Of a stretch of DNA of 44,447 bases, positions 28,693-37,571 are shown in pieces; position 1 is the stretch's first letter, and every line of letters starts with the position of its first letter. The stretch lies in contig AYTS01000045.1 of the NCBI GenBank assembly GCA_002009475.1, forward strand, positions 1 to 44,447. Direction: 5' to 3'. This DNA is from Candidatus Brocadia carolinensis. Its GTDB lineage: Bacteria > Planctomycetota > Brocadiia > Brocadiales > Brocadiaceae. A model generated the notes under the pieces. It worked only from the letters and a program-made list of their open reading frames with translations, was not told where the DNA came from and made no database searches. Position numbers and translations under genes: made by a program.

Positions 28693-29852
28693 CTATCCAA
28701 TCCTCCTCAGGCCATCGGCGATCCGAACGCTTATCGCACGCCAGGTTGGGATAATTGCCGCAACCACACCCACAAGAAGGGAAGCCCCTATATCAAGGTA
28801 GATGGTTTTCGTCGCCACATGAAACACCGGAAAGTATGCTTCCATCGTGCCGCCAAACAACCTTGCTATCGGGAAGGTGAGCAGAATACCTATGGCGCAG
28901 CCCATCATAGCAATACAGAGGGACTCTCCGAATATCAGCGCCCCAATGTGCCAACCGCTGAATCCCAGGGTTTTGAATACTGCATATTCACCAATGCGTT
29001 CCCGGGCAGTCATGGCCATGGTATTTGCCAGTACTGCCATAATGATGATAATGACTACAAAGGAAACCATCTGTATGGCAACAACAATCGCTTCACTCAT
29101 GGAAACAAAACTCAACTGGAAGGCCTTTTCGGTCTCGGTCAAAGTTTCTGCAAGGGAATTTTTAAAGGTATTATCAACTGCTACGGACACTTCATAAGCC
29201 CGGTTCGGGTTGTCTACCCCAATGAGATAAAAACCGGTCTGGTCTGCCCGGCGTGAAGCAGTTTTTTTTCATCGTTTCATTCAGGTAGTCCCAATGGAAA
29301 AAAAACTGGGTTTCATCGGTGCTTTTGTCTTTGCCACGATAGATTCCGCGCAGGACAAACTCCCAGTTACCAGGAAAAATCGTTCCCTTCAGAGTAATCG
29401 TGTCGCCTATTTCCCAACCATATTTTGTTATCAGCTTCTCACCGGCGATTGCTGCCTTCCGGTCGCGCAGAAAAGCATCTTTCTGTTCAGGTGGAAGTAT
29501 ATATTCGGGATACAATTCCAGATAGCTTTTCGGTTCGACGGCAAAGTTGGCGAAAAAGTTTTTTTTCGTCGATATAGACGCCGCCAAACCAGTTTCCGTA
29601 CGATACAAGCTTTACGCCGGGTATTTGCCGTATCTTTTCCTTATAAGAAATTGGAAGCGAAAAGACCAGTGATATGGAATTTCTGGTCACCAGGCGGCTC
29701 GCCGAAGAAGCCTCTACCCCCGCATACCAGGCGCTCACCACCGTTCTCAAAAGGCCAAAGGCAAGAATAACAACCGTAACGCCGAGAATCGTGAGCGAGG
29801 TGCGGAGTTTGTGGCGAAAGGTATTTTTAAAGACGAGCCTGAGCAGATGCAT
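28693..29852 (-). CDS. MacB/FtsX-type ABC permease (first subunit); two homopolymer frameshifts
   Basis: Three frames make one ~386-residue permease: 29852-~29566 (LRLVFKNTFRHKLRTSLTIL, TM1), ~29560-~29268 (periplasmic domain, VEPKSYLELYPEYILP), and ~29262-28693 (TMs 2-4 with NTMAMTARERIGEYAVFKTL). The breaks are T8 runs on the plus strand at 29559-29566 and 29262-29269. Taking one base out of each restores DEKNFFANFAVE and MKKTASRRADQTGFYLIGVD. The restored protein has the full MacB/FtsX topology. The stop adjoins the second permease start without a gap. Confidence 0.87.
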
Positions 29853-30531
29853 TCAAAACACCCTTCTCCAGATGCTTTATGATACGGGCCTTTTCTGCTG
29901 CATGGGGGTCATGGGTGACCATGATAATCGTCTTGCTGAGTTCCGTATTAAGGCGACCCATTAATTCCAATATCTCTTTTGCCGAAACCCGGTCCAGATC
30001 GCCCGTTGGCTCATCTGCCACCAAGAGAGTCGGGTCAGTAATAATGGCACGCGCTATGGCCACCCGTTGCTGCTGTCCACCGGAAAGCTGGTTTGGATAA
30101 TGATCCATGCGATCGGAAAGGTTGACCATCTGAAGCGCTGTCTTCACATGCTCTTTCCTCTCCTTTCGGGAAAGGCGTGTCAGAAGCAGGGGCAACTCAA
30201 CATTTCCAAAGGCAGTGAGCACCGGAATGAGATTGTAAAACTGGAAGACGAAGCCAACATTGGCGGATCGCCATTGCGCTAGCTCCGTTTCAGACAGCGC
30301 TGAAATATCAACGCCAGCCACTTTTATCATGCCACGGTCCGGCCTGTCGATGCCGGCGATCAGATTCAACAAGGTGCTCTTTCCCGAACCTGATGGCCCC
30401 ATCAATGCCAGAAATTCCCCTTCTTCAATATCAAAGGTAATGTCCTCCAGTACCGGTATAATCTGGTTGCCTCTGCGGTAGGACTTGCTCAGGTTTCTTA
30501 TTTCAACAAGAGGTGCTTTATGTTCCATCAT
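29827..30531 (-). CDS. ABC transporter ATP-binding protein, MacB/LolD class
   Basis: This is a 234-residue ATPase. Walker A is ALMGPSGSGKSTLLNLIAG, the Q-loop is FVFQFYNLIPVLTA, the signature is NQLSGGQQQRVAIARA, Walker B is LLVADEPTGDLD and the H-loop is IIMVTHD. The FQFYNLIP Q-loop and EPTGDLD are typical of the LolD/MacB family, which drives a mechanotransmission cycle instead of classic transport. The gene overlaps both neighbours by a few bases, in the order adaptor, ATPase, permease 1, permease 2. Intact. Confidence 0.95.
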   Translation of the reverse strand: MMEHKAPLVEIRNLSKSYRRGNQIIPVLEDITFDIEEGEFLALMGPSGSGKSTLLNLIAGIDRPDRGMIKVAGVDISALSETELAQWRSANVGFVFQFYNLIPVLTAFGNVELPLLLTRLSRKERKEHVKTALQMVNLSDRMDHYPNQLSGGQQQRVAIARAIITDPTLLVADEPTGDLDRVSAKEILELMGRLNTELSKTIIMVTHDPHAAEKARIIKHLEKGVLNASAQARL

Positions 30532-31748
30532 TTTTCTACAACCTTTATCTTTGCCCCGTCTTTCAGCTTGTGCAACGGCTTCACTACCACTTTCTCATCT
30601 TGCTTTATCCCGTCGAGGACTTCTACCATGTCGCCAATCTGCGTCCCTAAAGTGATTGCGGTTTGTACCACGCGGTTGTCTTTGATGAGGAAAACGACAT
30701 GCCTGCCATCGCGGGTCATAATGGCTGCGGGGTTCAGCGTATTCAGCGGCCTTTGCTCTTCACGGGTTACTGGTCTGGAAAGAAAGGCAACCTTAGCGCT
30801 CATTTCCGGTAAGACACGACTGTCTTTATCAAGGAAACGTACCTTAACCATCACGGTTGCCTTGCTGCGATCGGCAGTCGGAACGATCATATGAACCGCT
30901 CCGCGAAAACGGGACCCTGGCAGGGCATCAAGCTGTATCTCACAGGGCTGCCCTACTTTCACTAATTCCAGGTTTGACTCAGACACATCGGCCTCTACCT
31001 GGAGCGAGTCCATATCGGCAATGGTAACAACGGCTGCCTTGGCATCTGCAGACGCCCCGATGGGGGTAACGATATCGCCGATATCGGCATTTTTGGTTAA
31101 AACCACGGCATCGAATGGTGCCCGAATCCGGGTATATTCCAGTGAAACATTGGTCACCTGCAGCGCAGCCACATTGGCCCTGACTGAGGCTTTTGCCCCG
31201 GCAACGGCAGCCTTTGCCTTTTTGTAACGTGCCATGACGGTATCGTATCCCGCCTGTGATGTAACCCCCTTTGCCAGCAACGTTTCTTCCCGATGAAAAG
31301 AAACCGTCGCATCGTGAAGTTCTGCTTCTGCCTGCTGAAGATTGAAACGCGCAACGTTCAGGTTTGCAACCGCCTGACCCCGTAAGGCAAGGACATCTTC
31401 GCACTCGAGACGGGCAATGATCTCTCCTGTTTTTATTCTGCTTCCCTCCTCAACGACCAGCGATACAAGCCGTCCGGTGACTTTGGAAGCTACAGCGGCC
31501 TTGCGCTGGGCTACCACATAACCGCTGGCATTCAATAAGGCAAGAGCCTGAGACGGATAAGTCCTGCTAACAACGACAACTTCAACAGGAACAGCCGGAG
31601 TCAGGAACCCGCAAAGATAAAGGGATACTATGCCTGCGGTAATGATTACGGCTACGGCAATGCGATAGTACGGTTTCCTGTGCCGTACCGGACGAATGCC
31701 CTTTACTGACTTATCGATCGTTAATTTTACCAGGTCTTTTTGTGACAT
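30528..31748 (-). CDS. HlyD/MacA-type periplasmic adaptor of the efflux system
   Basis: This is a 406-residue membrane-fusion protein. It has a basic N-terminus, one membrane anchor (~27-47, IAVAVIITAGIVSLYLCGFL), a lipoyl-half motif (VVAQRKAAVASKVTGRLVSL), and a long alpha-hairpin rich in Ala/Val/Lys. The second lipoyl half (YTRIRAPFDAVVLTKNADIG) and beta-barrel and membrane-proximal domains follow. It links the inner-membrane permeases to an outer-membrane channel. No TolC-like gene is nearby. It is the first gene of the exporter operon and overlaps the ATPase start by 4 bases. Confidence 0.93.
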   Translation of the reverse strand: MSQKDLVKLTIDKSVKGIRPVRHRKPYYRIAVAVIITAGIVSLYLCGFLTPAVPVEVVVVSRTYPSQALALLNASGYVVAQRKAAVASKVTGRLVSLVVEEGSRIKTGEIIARLECEDVLALRGQAVANLNVARFNLQQAEAELHDATVSFHREETLLAKGVTSQAGYDTVMARYKKAKAAVAGAKASVRANVAALQVTNVSLEYTRIRAPFDAVVLTKNADIGDIVTPIGASADAKAAVVTIADMDSLQVEADVSESNLELVKVGQPCEIQLDALPGSRFRGAVHMIVPTADRSKATVMVKVRFLDKDSRVLPEMSAKVAFLSRPVTREEQRPLNTLNPAAIMTRDGRHVVFLIKDNRVVQTAITLGTQIGDMVEVLDGIKQDEKVVVKPLHKLKDGAKIKVVEK

Positions 31749-32197
31749 TAATTAATCCATATTCACAATACTGCGATGTGTATTCTGATAAAGTCTTTGT
31801 TTTCCTTCGGTAAACACAAAATTTCTATCTGTTGTATTATTGCAATTTGTACATATTAAACGAACAATAAAATTCCTTGTAAAGAGTAAAAAAAAATTTA
31901 TGATCGAATTTGGGCTATTATGAAGGACCGATGCAAGGATTTTGACAGACAGTCTTCTTTAAAAGGTAGGATGCGTCCCCGCAGATAAAGTTACCGGTAG
32001 CATTGTTAAGCCGGAACCTGAGGGTAGGCGCGCGATAAAAACTGCTTTACCAATGAAAAAGTCAGTAAAAGCATGACTTTTATAGTCAATTTTTTTGCCT
32101 TGGGGGGGTGACCATCCGCTTCAGGGCACGCCTTTACTCTACCCTTCCCACACAATTCTCCATGACAACGAACTCCAAGGGCAGATTCCTGGGTAAC
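31749..32197. other. Intergenic region between the exporter operon and the G+C-rich island
   Basis: No gene is supported. Promoter signals for the exporter operon must lie here on the minus strand, but no consensus -35/-10 is obvious. The base composition changes sharply at about 32100, from A+T-rich to G+C-rich, marking the edge of the next region. A hairpin terminator is at 32057-32081. Confidence 0.5.
32057..32081 (-). terminator. Likely terminator at the end of the protease/radical SAM/oxygenase operon
   Basis: AAAAGTCA (32057-32064) and TGACTTTT (32074-32081) form an 8-base stem with a 9-base loop. On the minus strand the stem ends in five Ts, suiting an intrinsic terminator ~115 bases past the oxygenase stop. 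The stem is not G+C rich, so strength is moderate. Confidence 0.5.
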
Positions 32198-33261
32198 TTA
32201 GCTGCCACTGATGCGGAAGCAGAGGATCGAAACAATTCGAAGCTCGCCAGGGGCTATTGGCTCGATGAGGTGTGGGACGAGGCCGCCAAACATCACCATC
32301 GTGCTTCCGACGGGGATACGGACGCTCACAGCACCGTCGCCGGGGGTGGCGCGGATGCGTGAGAGCGGCTCGTGCTGACGTCCGGGATAAAAGCGCGTGA
32401 GCCCGCCGGTGCTTCCCTCGTGGTGGCGGTCGAGTAAGCAGGTAATGACAGAGATATCGCATGTCACGATGTCGCGATGGAGGGCAAGATGATCGCCGGG
32501 ACGGGCATAATAAGTGTAGGTGCCGCTTTGGCCAGTTGGATGTACAGGGGCGTTGCAGATTCCGGTGAGGAATCGCGCCGTCTCCGGGTTATGATAAAAT
32601 GCGGTCTGCTCGCAGCCGCCGCCTGCGCTGATGAAACGGCGTGCGGGGTTCCCGCCGCGTATTTCTTCATCATCGGGCATGGTGATGGTGCAGGCGACGG
32701 CACCGTGGAGGCAAAGGCGTGATTCCGCCAGGAGGCGTTTGCATACACCGGCACCGGGAAGGCGATCAAAGATGGCGCAGCTCCCTCTTTCATCAGCGTG
32801 GAATTGAGGATGGCGCGTGGCAGGGGTTGCGGATGGACGGCGATGGTGTGGGTGTCGTGCATAGAAAATCTCCTGAAGCTCGAAGCGGTATCTGTCCCAA
32901 AGTCGGGTGGTGGCGTGAACGTGACGGCGGCGATCTGCGCCCGGAGCGCGGACGGGATTTTATTCGCTGCCAGCTCATAGCCTTGACCCTCGAACTGCAC
33001 GCCGCCACCGGCCTCGCGCAATTTTGTGCGGAAACACGACTCGAAAAGTCGCACGGCGCCGGAGATTGCAATGCTATTGCCGACGCATTCGCCAACGGTG
33101 AAACCCATGCTGCGAAACGCGTTGGAAACCCGCAAGATGGCCTCGGCGGACGGTACCCACGCATGGATGTTTTCCGACGTGATGCGCGTTTGCGGGCCGG
33201 GGTGCGCTCCGCTCGCGGCGATGAGGACAACTTGGGCGGAGACGATGGTATTAAGGTTCAT
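32198..33261 (-). CDS. Protease-propeptide-like domain joined to a 2-oxoglutarate/Fe(II) oxygenase; one frameshift
   Basis: From ATG 33261 (ATGA overlap with the radical SAM stop) the N-terminal ~125 residues resemble the propeptide domain of the neighbouring protease. Shared points are SAEAILRVSNAFRSMGFTV, NSIAISGA and FRTKLRE. The frame then runs without a stop into MHDTHTIAVHPQPLPRAIL. A one-base deletion near 32771-32780 leads to AIFDRLPGAGVCKRLL and a C-terminal oxygenase. Its HxD is in LALHRDI, the distal His in VPHLIEP and the 2OG-binding Arg in GELRIVS, the order of prolyl/lysyl hydroxylase-like double-stranded beta-helix enzymes. A ribosome binding site (AGGAG) lies 7 bases before ATG 32862, so the oxygenase may also be made alone. 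Fusion against two coupled genes is undecided. Confidence 0.65.
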
Positions 33262-35153
33262 TGCATTGACCTCCGTGCGTGTTTGTAATTCTGAGGATTG
33301 GCGCGCGGGACTTCGTCGATGCGCACAGCGAGGCTCAACCAGTTTCGTCCGTCGGTGAGCATGAGCCTGTTTGCCTCGAGCGATTCGAGAAAGGCCCGCA
33401 CGCCTTCCTCCGTGATTTCAGCCCTGGGTGATTGCTCGCGCAGATACTGCACGATTGCTGTAAACGGGTGGAACTCATCGCAAAACTCGTACGCCGCAGC
33501 CTCGCTGCCGGACAACTTGACCACGCGTATCGCAGCACCTGGCCGGGTGTCGCGTAATAGCAGCGAGCCATCGGGTCGCCGCACCGAACACAGCAGTCCC
33601 CGCTCCTCCTTTTGCCGCCACGCCTCGACGAAACGGATCACATCGTCTGCGTAACCGGTGGGTGCCTGGCCGGGACGGTAGTCGAAGTCGAAATGATAGG
33701 CGATGCGCATCAGGTTCTCACGCGGAAACGGATATAAAAACTCATAGGGAAGCATGGGCCGGATGTTTATGAGTCCGAACTCCTCTGGTTTCTCGAAGTA
33801 CGGGCTGAAACGATCCATCCGAATTGGTCCGCAGGCTACGGGTGGGTCGAGGAACTCAATGGCGGGGAGCATTGCCAGCATCTCCTGGTAATCCTCGCGG
33901 GTCTCACCGGGGCAACCATAGAGGATGTTCCAGTCGACCCCGATATTATACTCCCGGCACCACTTGAGCAGTTGCACGTTGCGCAACCCGCAAGTCCCCT
34001 TCCGCATCAATTTTAGTACGTGGTCGCTCAGGCTTTCGATGCCCGGCTGGATGCGAACCACACCGGCTGCCCGCAGAGCCGCGACCTGCGCGCGTGAGAG
34101 ATTTGCTTTCACCTCATAGAAGATCTCCCACGGCCTCCCGTCTGCCGCTAATGCAGGCAGGAGGTCGGAGAAATGGTGCATGTTCAGGATGTTGTCGACC
34201 ACCTCGATGTTGTCCGTCTGCCAGCGGTCAGACAGATGCTGCATCTCCGCGAGCGCTCGCGCCCCGCTCTTGCTGCGATAAGCGAGCATAGAACCATTCA
34301 ACCCGCAGAAGGTGCAGTGCGACTTTTCGCCCCACCAGCATCCTCGCGAGGTTTCGACTAGCACGAGCGGCGCAGTGACGAGCGACGCGCTGCTCTCTGA
34401 CCATTCGCGGAAGTAATCCGAGAAATCCGGCACTGGCAGCGTGTCCATGTCCCGCACCTGGATCGAGTACCCCGTGGAAAGAGAACGCCCGTCCTCGCGA
34501 TAAATGATGCCCGGCGGCAGCGCTGCAGCCTTTGCGGTGCCGGAGAGAAGTAGTGGGGCAAGCACTGGGAAGCTTTCGTCCGCCTCGCCGGTGCACACGT
34601 AATCTACAAAACCGAATTGCTGGTGCAACTCCGCGCCCATCTTGCCTTCCCAGTTCGCGCCGCCGAATACGGTGGCGATACGTGGATGCATTGCTTTTAG
34701 GCGTTTCGCCAGCGCGAGCGAGGCGAGATTTTGCTCGAACGTCGAGGTGAACCCGACGGCTGCATATTTCTTCCAGGGGATGCATTCTATGCAGTGATTG
34801 AGGAACTTTCCCACCATTGCCCGCACCGCTTTCACCCGGGCAATGCTCTCTTCACCGACGTGCCACGTATCTTGCAGTACTCTGACAAGGTATTCCGAGT
34901 CAGCCGCAGGACGTGGCCCGTAGAGCGCCTCAGCAAAACACCAGTCGCCCGCGAAGGCGATGTAGGGCAGCGCGGAGGAGATCCATTGGTATTCCTCCGC
35001 GCCGATCATATCCGCAAACGTGAATGACAAATAGCGCACATCGCATGCTATGCCGTCGCTCGTGAGCCTGGCCTTGAGCAGGCTTAACCCGATAGCCGGA
35101 CGCTCCATCGCCCCGAAGGGCATGCTGAGAAGAAGGATTTGTTTTTTTCGCAT
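33258..35153 (-). CDS. Radical SAM protein of the RiPP-maturation type with B12-binding-like domain
   Basis: This is a 631-residue enzyme. Residues ~1-240 resemble a cobalamin-binding Rossmann domain (AVGFTSTFEQNLASLALAKR, FGGANWEG, YVCTGEADESFP). The radical SAM cluster motif is C272-x7-C280-x2-C283 within SRGCWWGEKSHCTFCGLNGS. This is not the canonical Cx3Cx2C, but it is the hallmark of the ribosomal-peptide-maturation radical SAM protein 1 family, as I remember it. IEVVDNILNM, VRIQPGIESLSD and DWNILYGCPGETRED complete the barrel. A C-terminal ~130 residues may bind the peptide substrate. It should generate 5'-deoxyadenosyl radical and, with B12, possibly methylate carbon. The operon is protease, this gene, then the oxygenase protein. 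The exact reaction is unknown. Confidence 0.82.
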   Translation of the reverse strand: MRKKQILLLSMPFGAMERPAIGLSLLKARLTSDGIACDVRYLSFTFADMIGAEEYQWISSALPYIAFAGDWCFAEALYGPRPAADSEYLVRVLQDTWHVGEESIARVKAVRAMVGKFLNHCIECIPWKKYAAVGFTSTFEQNLASLALAKRLKAMHPRIATVFGGANWEGKMGAELHQQFGFVDYVCTGEADESFPVLAPLLLSGTAKAAALPPGIIYREDGRSLSTGYSIQVRDMDTLPVPDFSDYFREWSESSASLVTAPLVLVETSRGCWWGEKSHCTFCGLNGSMLAYRSKSGARALAEMQHLSDRWQTDNIEVVDNILNMHHFSDLLPALAADGRPWEIFYEVKANLSRAQVAALRAAGVVRIQPGIESLSDHVLKLMRKGTCGLRNVQLLKWCREYNIGVDWNILYGCPGETREDYQEMLAMLPAIEFLDPPVACGPIRMDRFSPYFEKPEEFGLINIRPMLPYEFLYPFPRENLMRIAYHFDFDYRPGQAPTGYADDVIRFVEAWRQKEERGLLCSVRRPDGSLLLRDTRPGAAIRVVKLSGSEAAAYEFCDEFHPFTAIVQYLREQSPRAEITEEGVRAFLESLEANRLMLTDGRNWLSLAVRIDEVPRANPQNYKHARRSMQ

Positions 35154-35196
35154 CGTTTTAATCTCTATTCTCGCGATACGCTGCGGCCCCTGGCTA

Positions 35197-36957
35197 TTAG
35201 TCCAGATCGAAGTCCGAGTTGGCGATCAAGTCCTGCAATGCGGCGACATCTTCATCTGACAACGGCGTCTGACCCTCCTCGGTCGCGTCTGTCTCCGTCA
35301 TCGCGAGCGGCGGCGGGAGGACGACGGGCGCGATGGGTTTAATGGGCTTGATGGGCTCTACCGTGATAGGTTTAATGGGTTTGATAGGCTTGATGGGTTC
35401 TACCGTGATGGGTTTAATGGGTTTAATGGGTTTAATGGGTTTAACGGGTGTGATGGGCTTAATGGGTCCGAGGCATTGAATCTTCGCGGAAAGCACCGCC
35501 TTGTGTGCATCGACGAGTCCGTTGCCTGTTGAGGCATCCGGGCCGACGACGGAAGCGACGCCACCGGGGGTTAGCGCTGTGGCGTTGCAGTTGCCGGCTG
35601 TCACGTCACGGGCGGTTTTCATCATGATCGCCTTGATCTGCTTCGGCGTGAGTTTCTTGCACGCCTGCTTGATAAGCGCGGCCACGCCTGCGAGCTGTGG
35701 CGCGGCCGCGGAGGTGCCGCTGAAAGCCGCCCAGCCGTCGTTGTTAGCCGTCTCGTCTCCGTTCGGGAAGACGCCGCCAGCCTTGCTGACATCGATATCG
35801 TCCCCCGGTTCCAGAGGGAGCATGATGTAGTTTGCGCCTGGTTTCATTCCCACGAGGCCCGACAGGTCGGGCACGCGGCGGTCAGGATAGATGACGCTGT
35901 TGAAGCCGCTCGCGTAGTTTGATGCTCGCAGACTTTCATCGACGTCCATGAAGACACCGCCAGCGGAGATTACGTCCGGGTGTTGGCCGGGGAAGCCTAC
36001 ATGGCCGTTGCCGGCGGAGAAGATAACGGTGATCCCTGCTGCGACGGCCGCCGCTATCGCCGCCGCGAGCGCCTGGTTCGCCGCGCTGAGTGCGGTGCTT
36101 GTGCCCGTGTCGCTGCCCCAGCTGCAGGTGATGATGTGGGGGTTCAGCCCCACCGCCACGTTGAACGCACCGAGCGAGTTGACGAAGTTGATCTTCACCG
36201 GCAATAGTTCGATGTCCGGCGCGCAGGCGAAGATGTTCGCCGATTCGCCCGTGCCATGCCCACTTTCGTCCGTCAGTGGATTTGCTGCGGCTGGTCCGAG
36301 CACAACGGGGGCTGCACGATAGCCGCGTTTGACGAAGAACGGATGTTTGAACCACCCGCTATCCACCATCGCGACCTTGACGCCCTTGCCGGTGATGCCC
36401 GATCGGTGCGCTTTGTCCGCATTGCAGCCGAGCGAGACACCCGCCGGCACGTCGAGGTGCCAGTAAGCTTTGTGCGGCGCGAACATGGAAGCCGCCATCG
36501 GATACATCGGCTCCTCGATGGCCACGCCCTCGATTAGGTCTCCCAGGGTGCTTCCCGCGGTCGAGATAAGGCCGGACATCTCCGTCTCCGGGCAGTCGAT
36601 GAATGTTCCCGTGTCATGCACCCCGCCCGGCTTGATGACGGCCCGCTCCTCCGCGACGAGTTTGGTGTTAAAAGCCTGCTCATAAGTGGCCTGTGATCCG
36701 GCGATGTTGATTGTCATCGGCGATACCTGGAGGATTTGGAAGCCAGCGTCCCGTAGCCGGTTCACGGCGCGGGTGATGATCTCCTCCTCCGAGTAGAAAT
36801 TGGCCGCAGTTTCTGCGTTGATGCGATTGCCGGTGTCAAACATCGACACCCCGCCCACCGAAAGCGGCGAAGCGTTGGCGTAGATGATTTTCGGGATGAC
36901 TGGCTGGGTTTTCTTTTTGACCAGGATAGTTGGTCCTTCTGCTTTCTTAGTTTTCAC
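35197..36957 (-). CDS. Subtilisin-like S8 serine protease with propeptide and KPI-repeat tail
   Basis: This is a 586-residue protein read from GTG 36957 with AAGGAAGGAG upstream. Residues ~40-110 form a propeptide-like domain. The S8 catalytic triad is Asp199 (VAMVDSGW), His234 (ESGHGTGE) and Ser416 (FSGTSAAAP), with oxyanion Asn317 (FSAGNGHVG). Residues ~498-543 are a tandem array of KPI units with TVEP interruptions, followed by a Pro-rich stretch and an acidic tail ending ANSDFDLD. No signal peptide is visible, so it may act inside the cell or leave by another route. It is the first large gene of the operon with the radical SAM and oxygenase genes. It may mature a peptide, or its own tail may be the modified product. 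Confidence 0.88.
   Translation of the reverse strand: MKTKKAEGPTILVKKKTQPVIPKIIYANASPLSVGGVSMFDTGNRINAETAANFYSEEEIITRAVNRLRDAGFQILQVSPMTINIAGSQATYEQAFNTKLVAEERAVIKPGGVHDTGTFIDCPETEMSGLISTAGSTLGDLIEGVAIEEPMYPMAASMFAPHKAYWHLDVPAGVSLGCNADKAHRSGITGKGVKVAMVDSGWFKHPFFVKRGYRAAPVVLGPAAANPLTDESGHGTGESANIFACAPDIELLPVKINFVNSLGAFNVAVGLNPHIITCSWGSDTGTSTALSAANQALAAAIAAAVAAGITVIFSAGNGHVGFPGQHPDVISAGGVFMDVDESLRASNYASGFNSVIYPDRRVPDLSGLVGMKPGANYIMLPLEPGDDIDVSKAGGVFPNGDETANNDGWAAFSGTSAAAPQLAGVAALIKQACKKLTPKQIKAIMMKTARDVTAGNCNATALTPGGVASVVGPDASTGNGLVDAHKAVLSAKIQCLGPIKPITPVKPIKPIKPIKPITVEPIKPIKPIKPITVEPIKPIKPIAPVVLPPPLAMTETDATEEGQTPLSDEDVAALQDLIANSDFDLD
35332..35467 (-). repeat. In-frame 9-base tandem repeat coding for Lys-Pro-Ile units
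   Basis: On the plus strand, units like GGGTTTAAT and GGGCTTGAT repeat with silent third-base changes. They are interrupted twice by a block encoding TVEP. The protein period is three residues (K-P-I). Preserved residues despite silent drift suggest selection on the peptide and not only recent slippage. Confidence 0.85.
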
Positions 36958-37013
36958 GGTGTTCTCCTTCCTTGGGTTAGAAAAAGTTTTTTCGTTGGGT
37001 TAGAAGTCATTTC

Positions 37014-37091
37014 CTACAACGACATCAGGGTGCGCATTATGTAGCAGGCAAGTTTCTTGCGCCCCTCGACATCTCCTGCCTCCTTGCTCAT
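37014..37091 (-). CDS. 25-aa ORF with perfect ribosome binding site ahead of the protease gene
   Basis: ATG 37091 is preceded by AAGGAGGTGATAGAA, the best ribosome binding site in the window. It opens MSKEAGDVEGRKKLACYIMR, then TLMSL and TAG. It ends 56 bases before the protease start. A charged N-terminal half and a short Cys-containing C-terminal half (ACYIMRTLMSL) would fit a tiny leader-core precursor peptide. A translational leader or an erroneous frame is also possible. A Cys and a Tyr are the residues most often modified by such radical SAM systems. Confidence 0.45.
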   Translation of the reverse strand: MSKEAGDVEGRKKLACYIMRTLMSL

Positions 37092-37138
37092 TTCTATCAC
37101 CTCCTTTCTCCTCGTCAGTAAAACGTCGCCTAACATTT

Positions 37139-37159
37139 AAGTATTTTAATTGAATACTT
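37139..37159 (-). promoter_or_regulatory. Palindrome AAGTATT-N7-AATACTT upstream of the island operon
   Basis: Perfect 7-base arms with a 7-base A+T-rich centre lie 48 bases upstream of the 25-aa ORF. TTGTCA, a potential -35, stands a few bases further upstream on the minus strand. The position fits an operator or activator site controlling the operon. Confidence 0.4.
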
Positions 37160-37336
37160 TGGAGGAATTGACAAACACACATGGATACGATCTATACACG
37201 CTTTCCCGTTTATCACTTCCCCATTTGTACGCACTCGACTACCGCAAGGTTTCCCCCAATCTCATCTCTCGGCTTGCCACATGCTATCTTTCCGAGTTTA
37301 TTAGGTCATAATCGTTTTTAACTCATAAAACAAAAA

Positions 37337-37383
37337 AGCCTTACTGCAAAAATGTTCATCAAAACATCTCCGGCAGTAAGGCT
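37337..37383. terminator. Long two-part hairpin, terminator-like
   Basis: AGCCTTACTGC (37337-37347) pairs with GCAGTAAGGCT (37373-37383). Inside, ATGTT and AACAT form a second short stem. A6 precedes the left arm, giving a T-run on the minus strand, so it could end minus-strand transcription. No obvious gene lies directly upstream of it in that direction, so a small structured RNA is another option. Confidence 0.45.
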
Positions 37384-37571
37384 ATCTTTCTATTTTCCTG
37401 TCTTTGCTGGAAATATGCGGAAGACCCTGTTACTTTGCGTCCCCTGATCACTCAGGGTTTGCCCTTATCGTGATATTTTAAAGGTGTGCTTCTCGGGTTG
37501 TTTCATTCCCTCCATCTGTATGACGGGATAATGGCAAAATGTCACTCTGTGCAGAATGAAGAATCAAAATT

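Noticed and set aside
32793..33230. 145-codon minus-strand frame overlapping the propeptide-oxygenase gene
   Set aside because: Alternate-frame shadow in G+C-rich DNA; Ser/Arg/Pro-rich with no motif, while the other frame shows clear homology to the protease propeptide.
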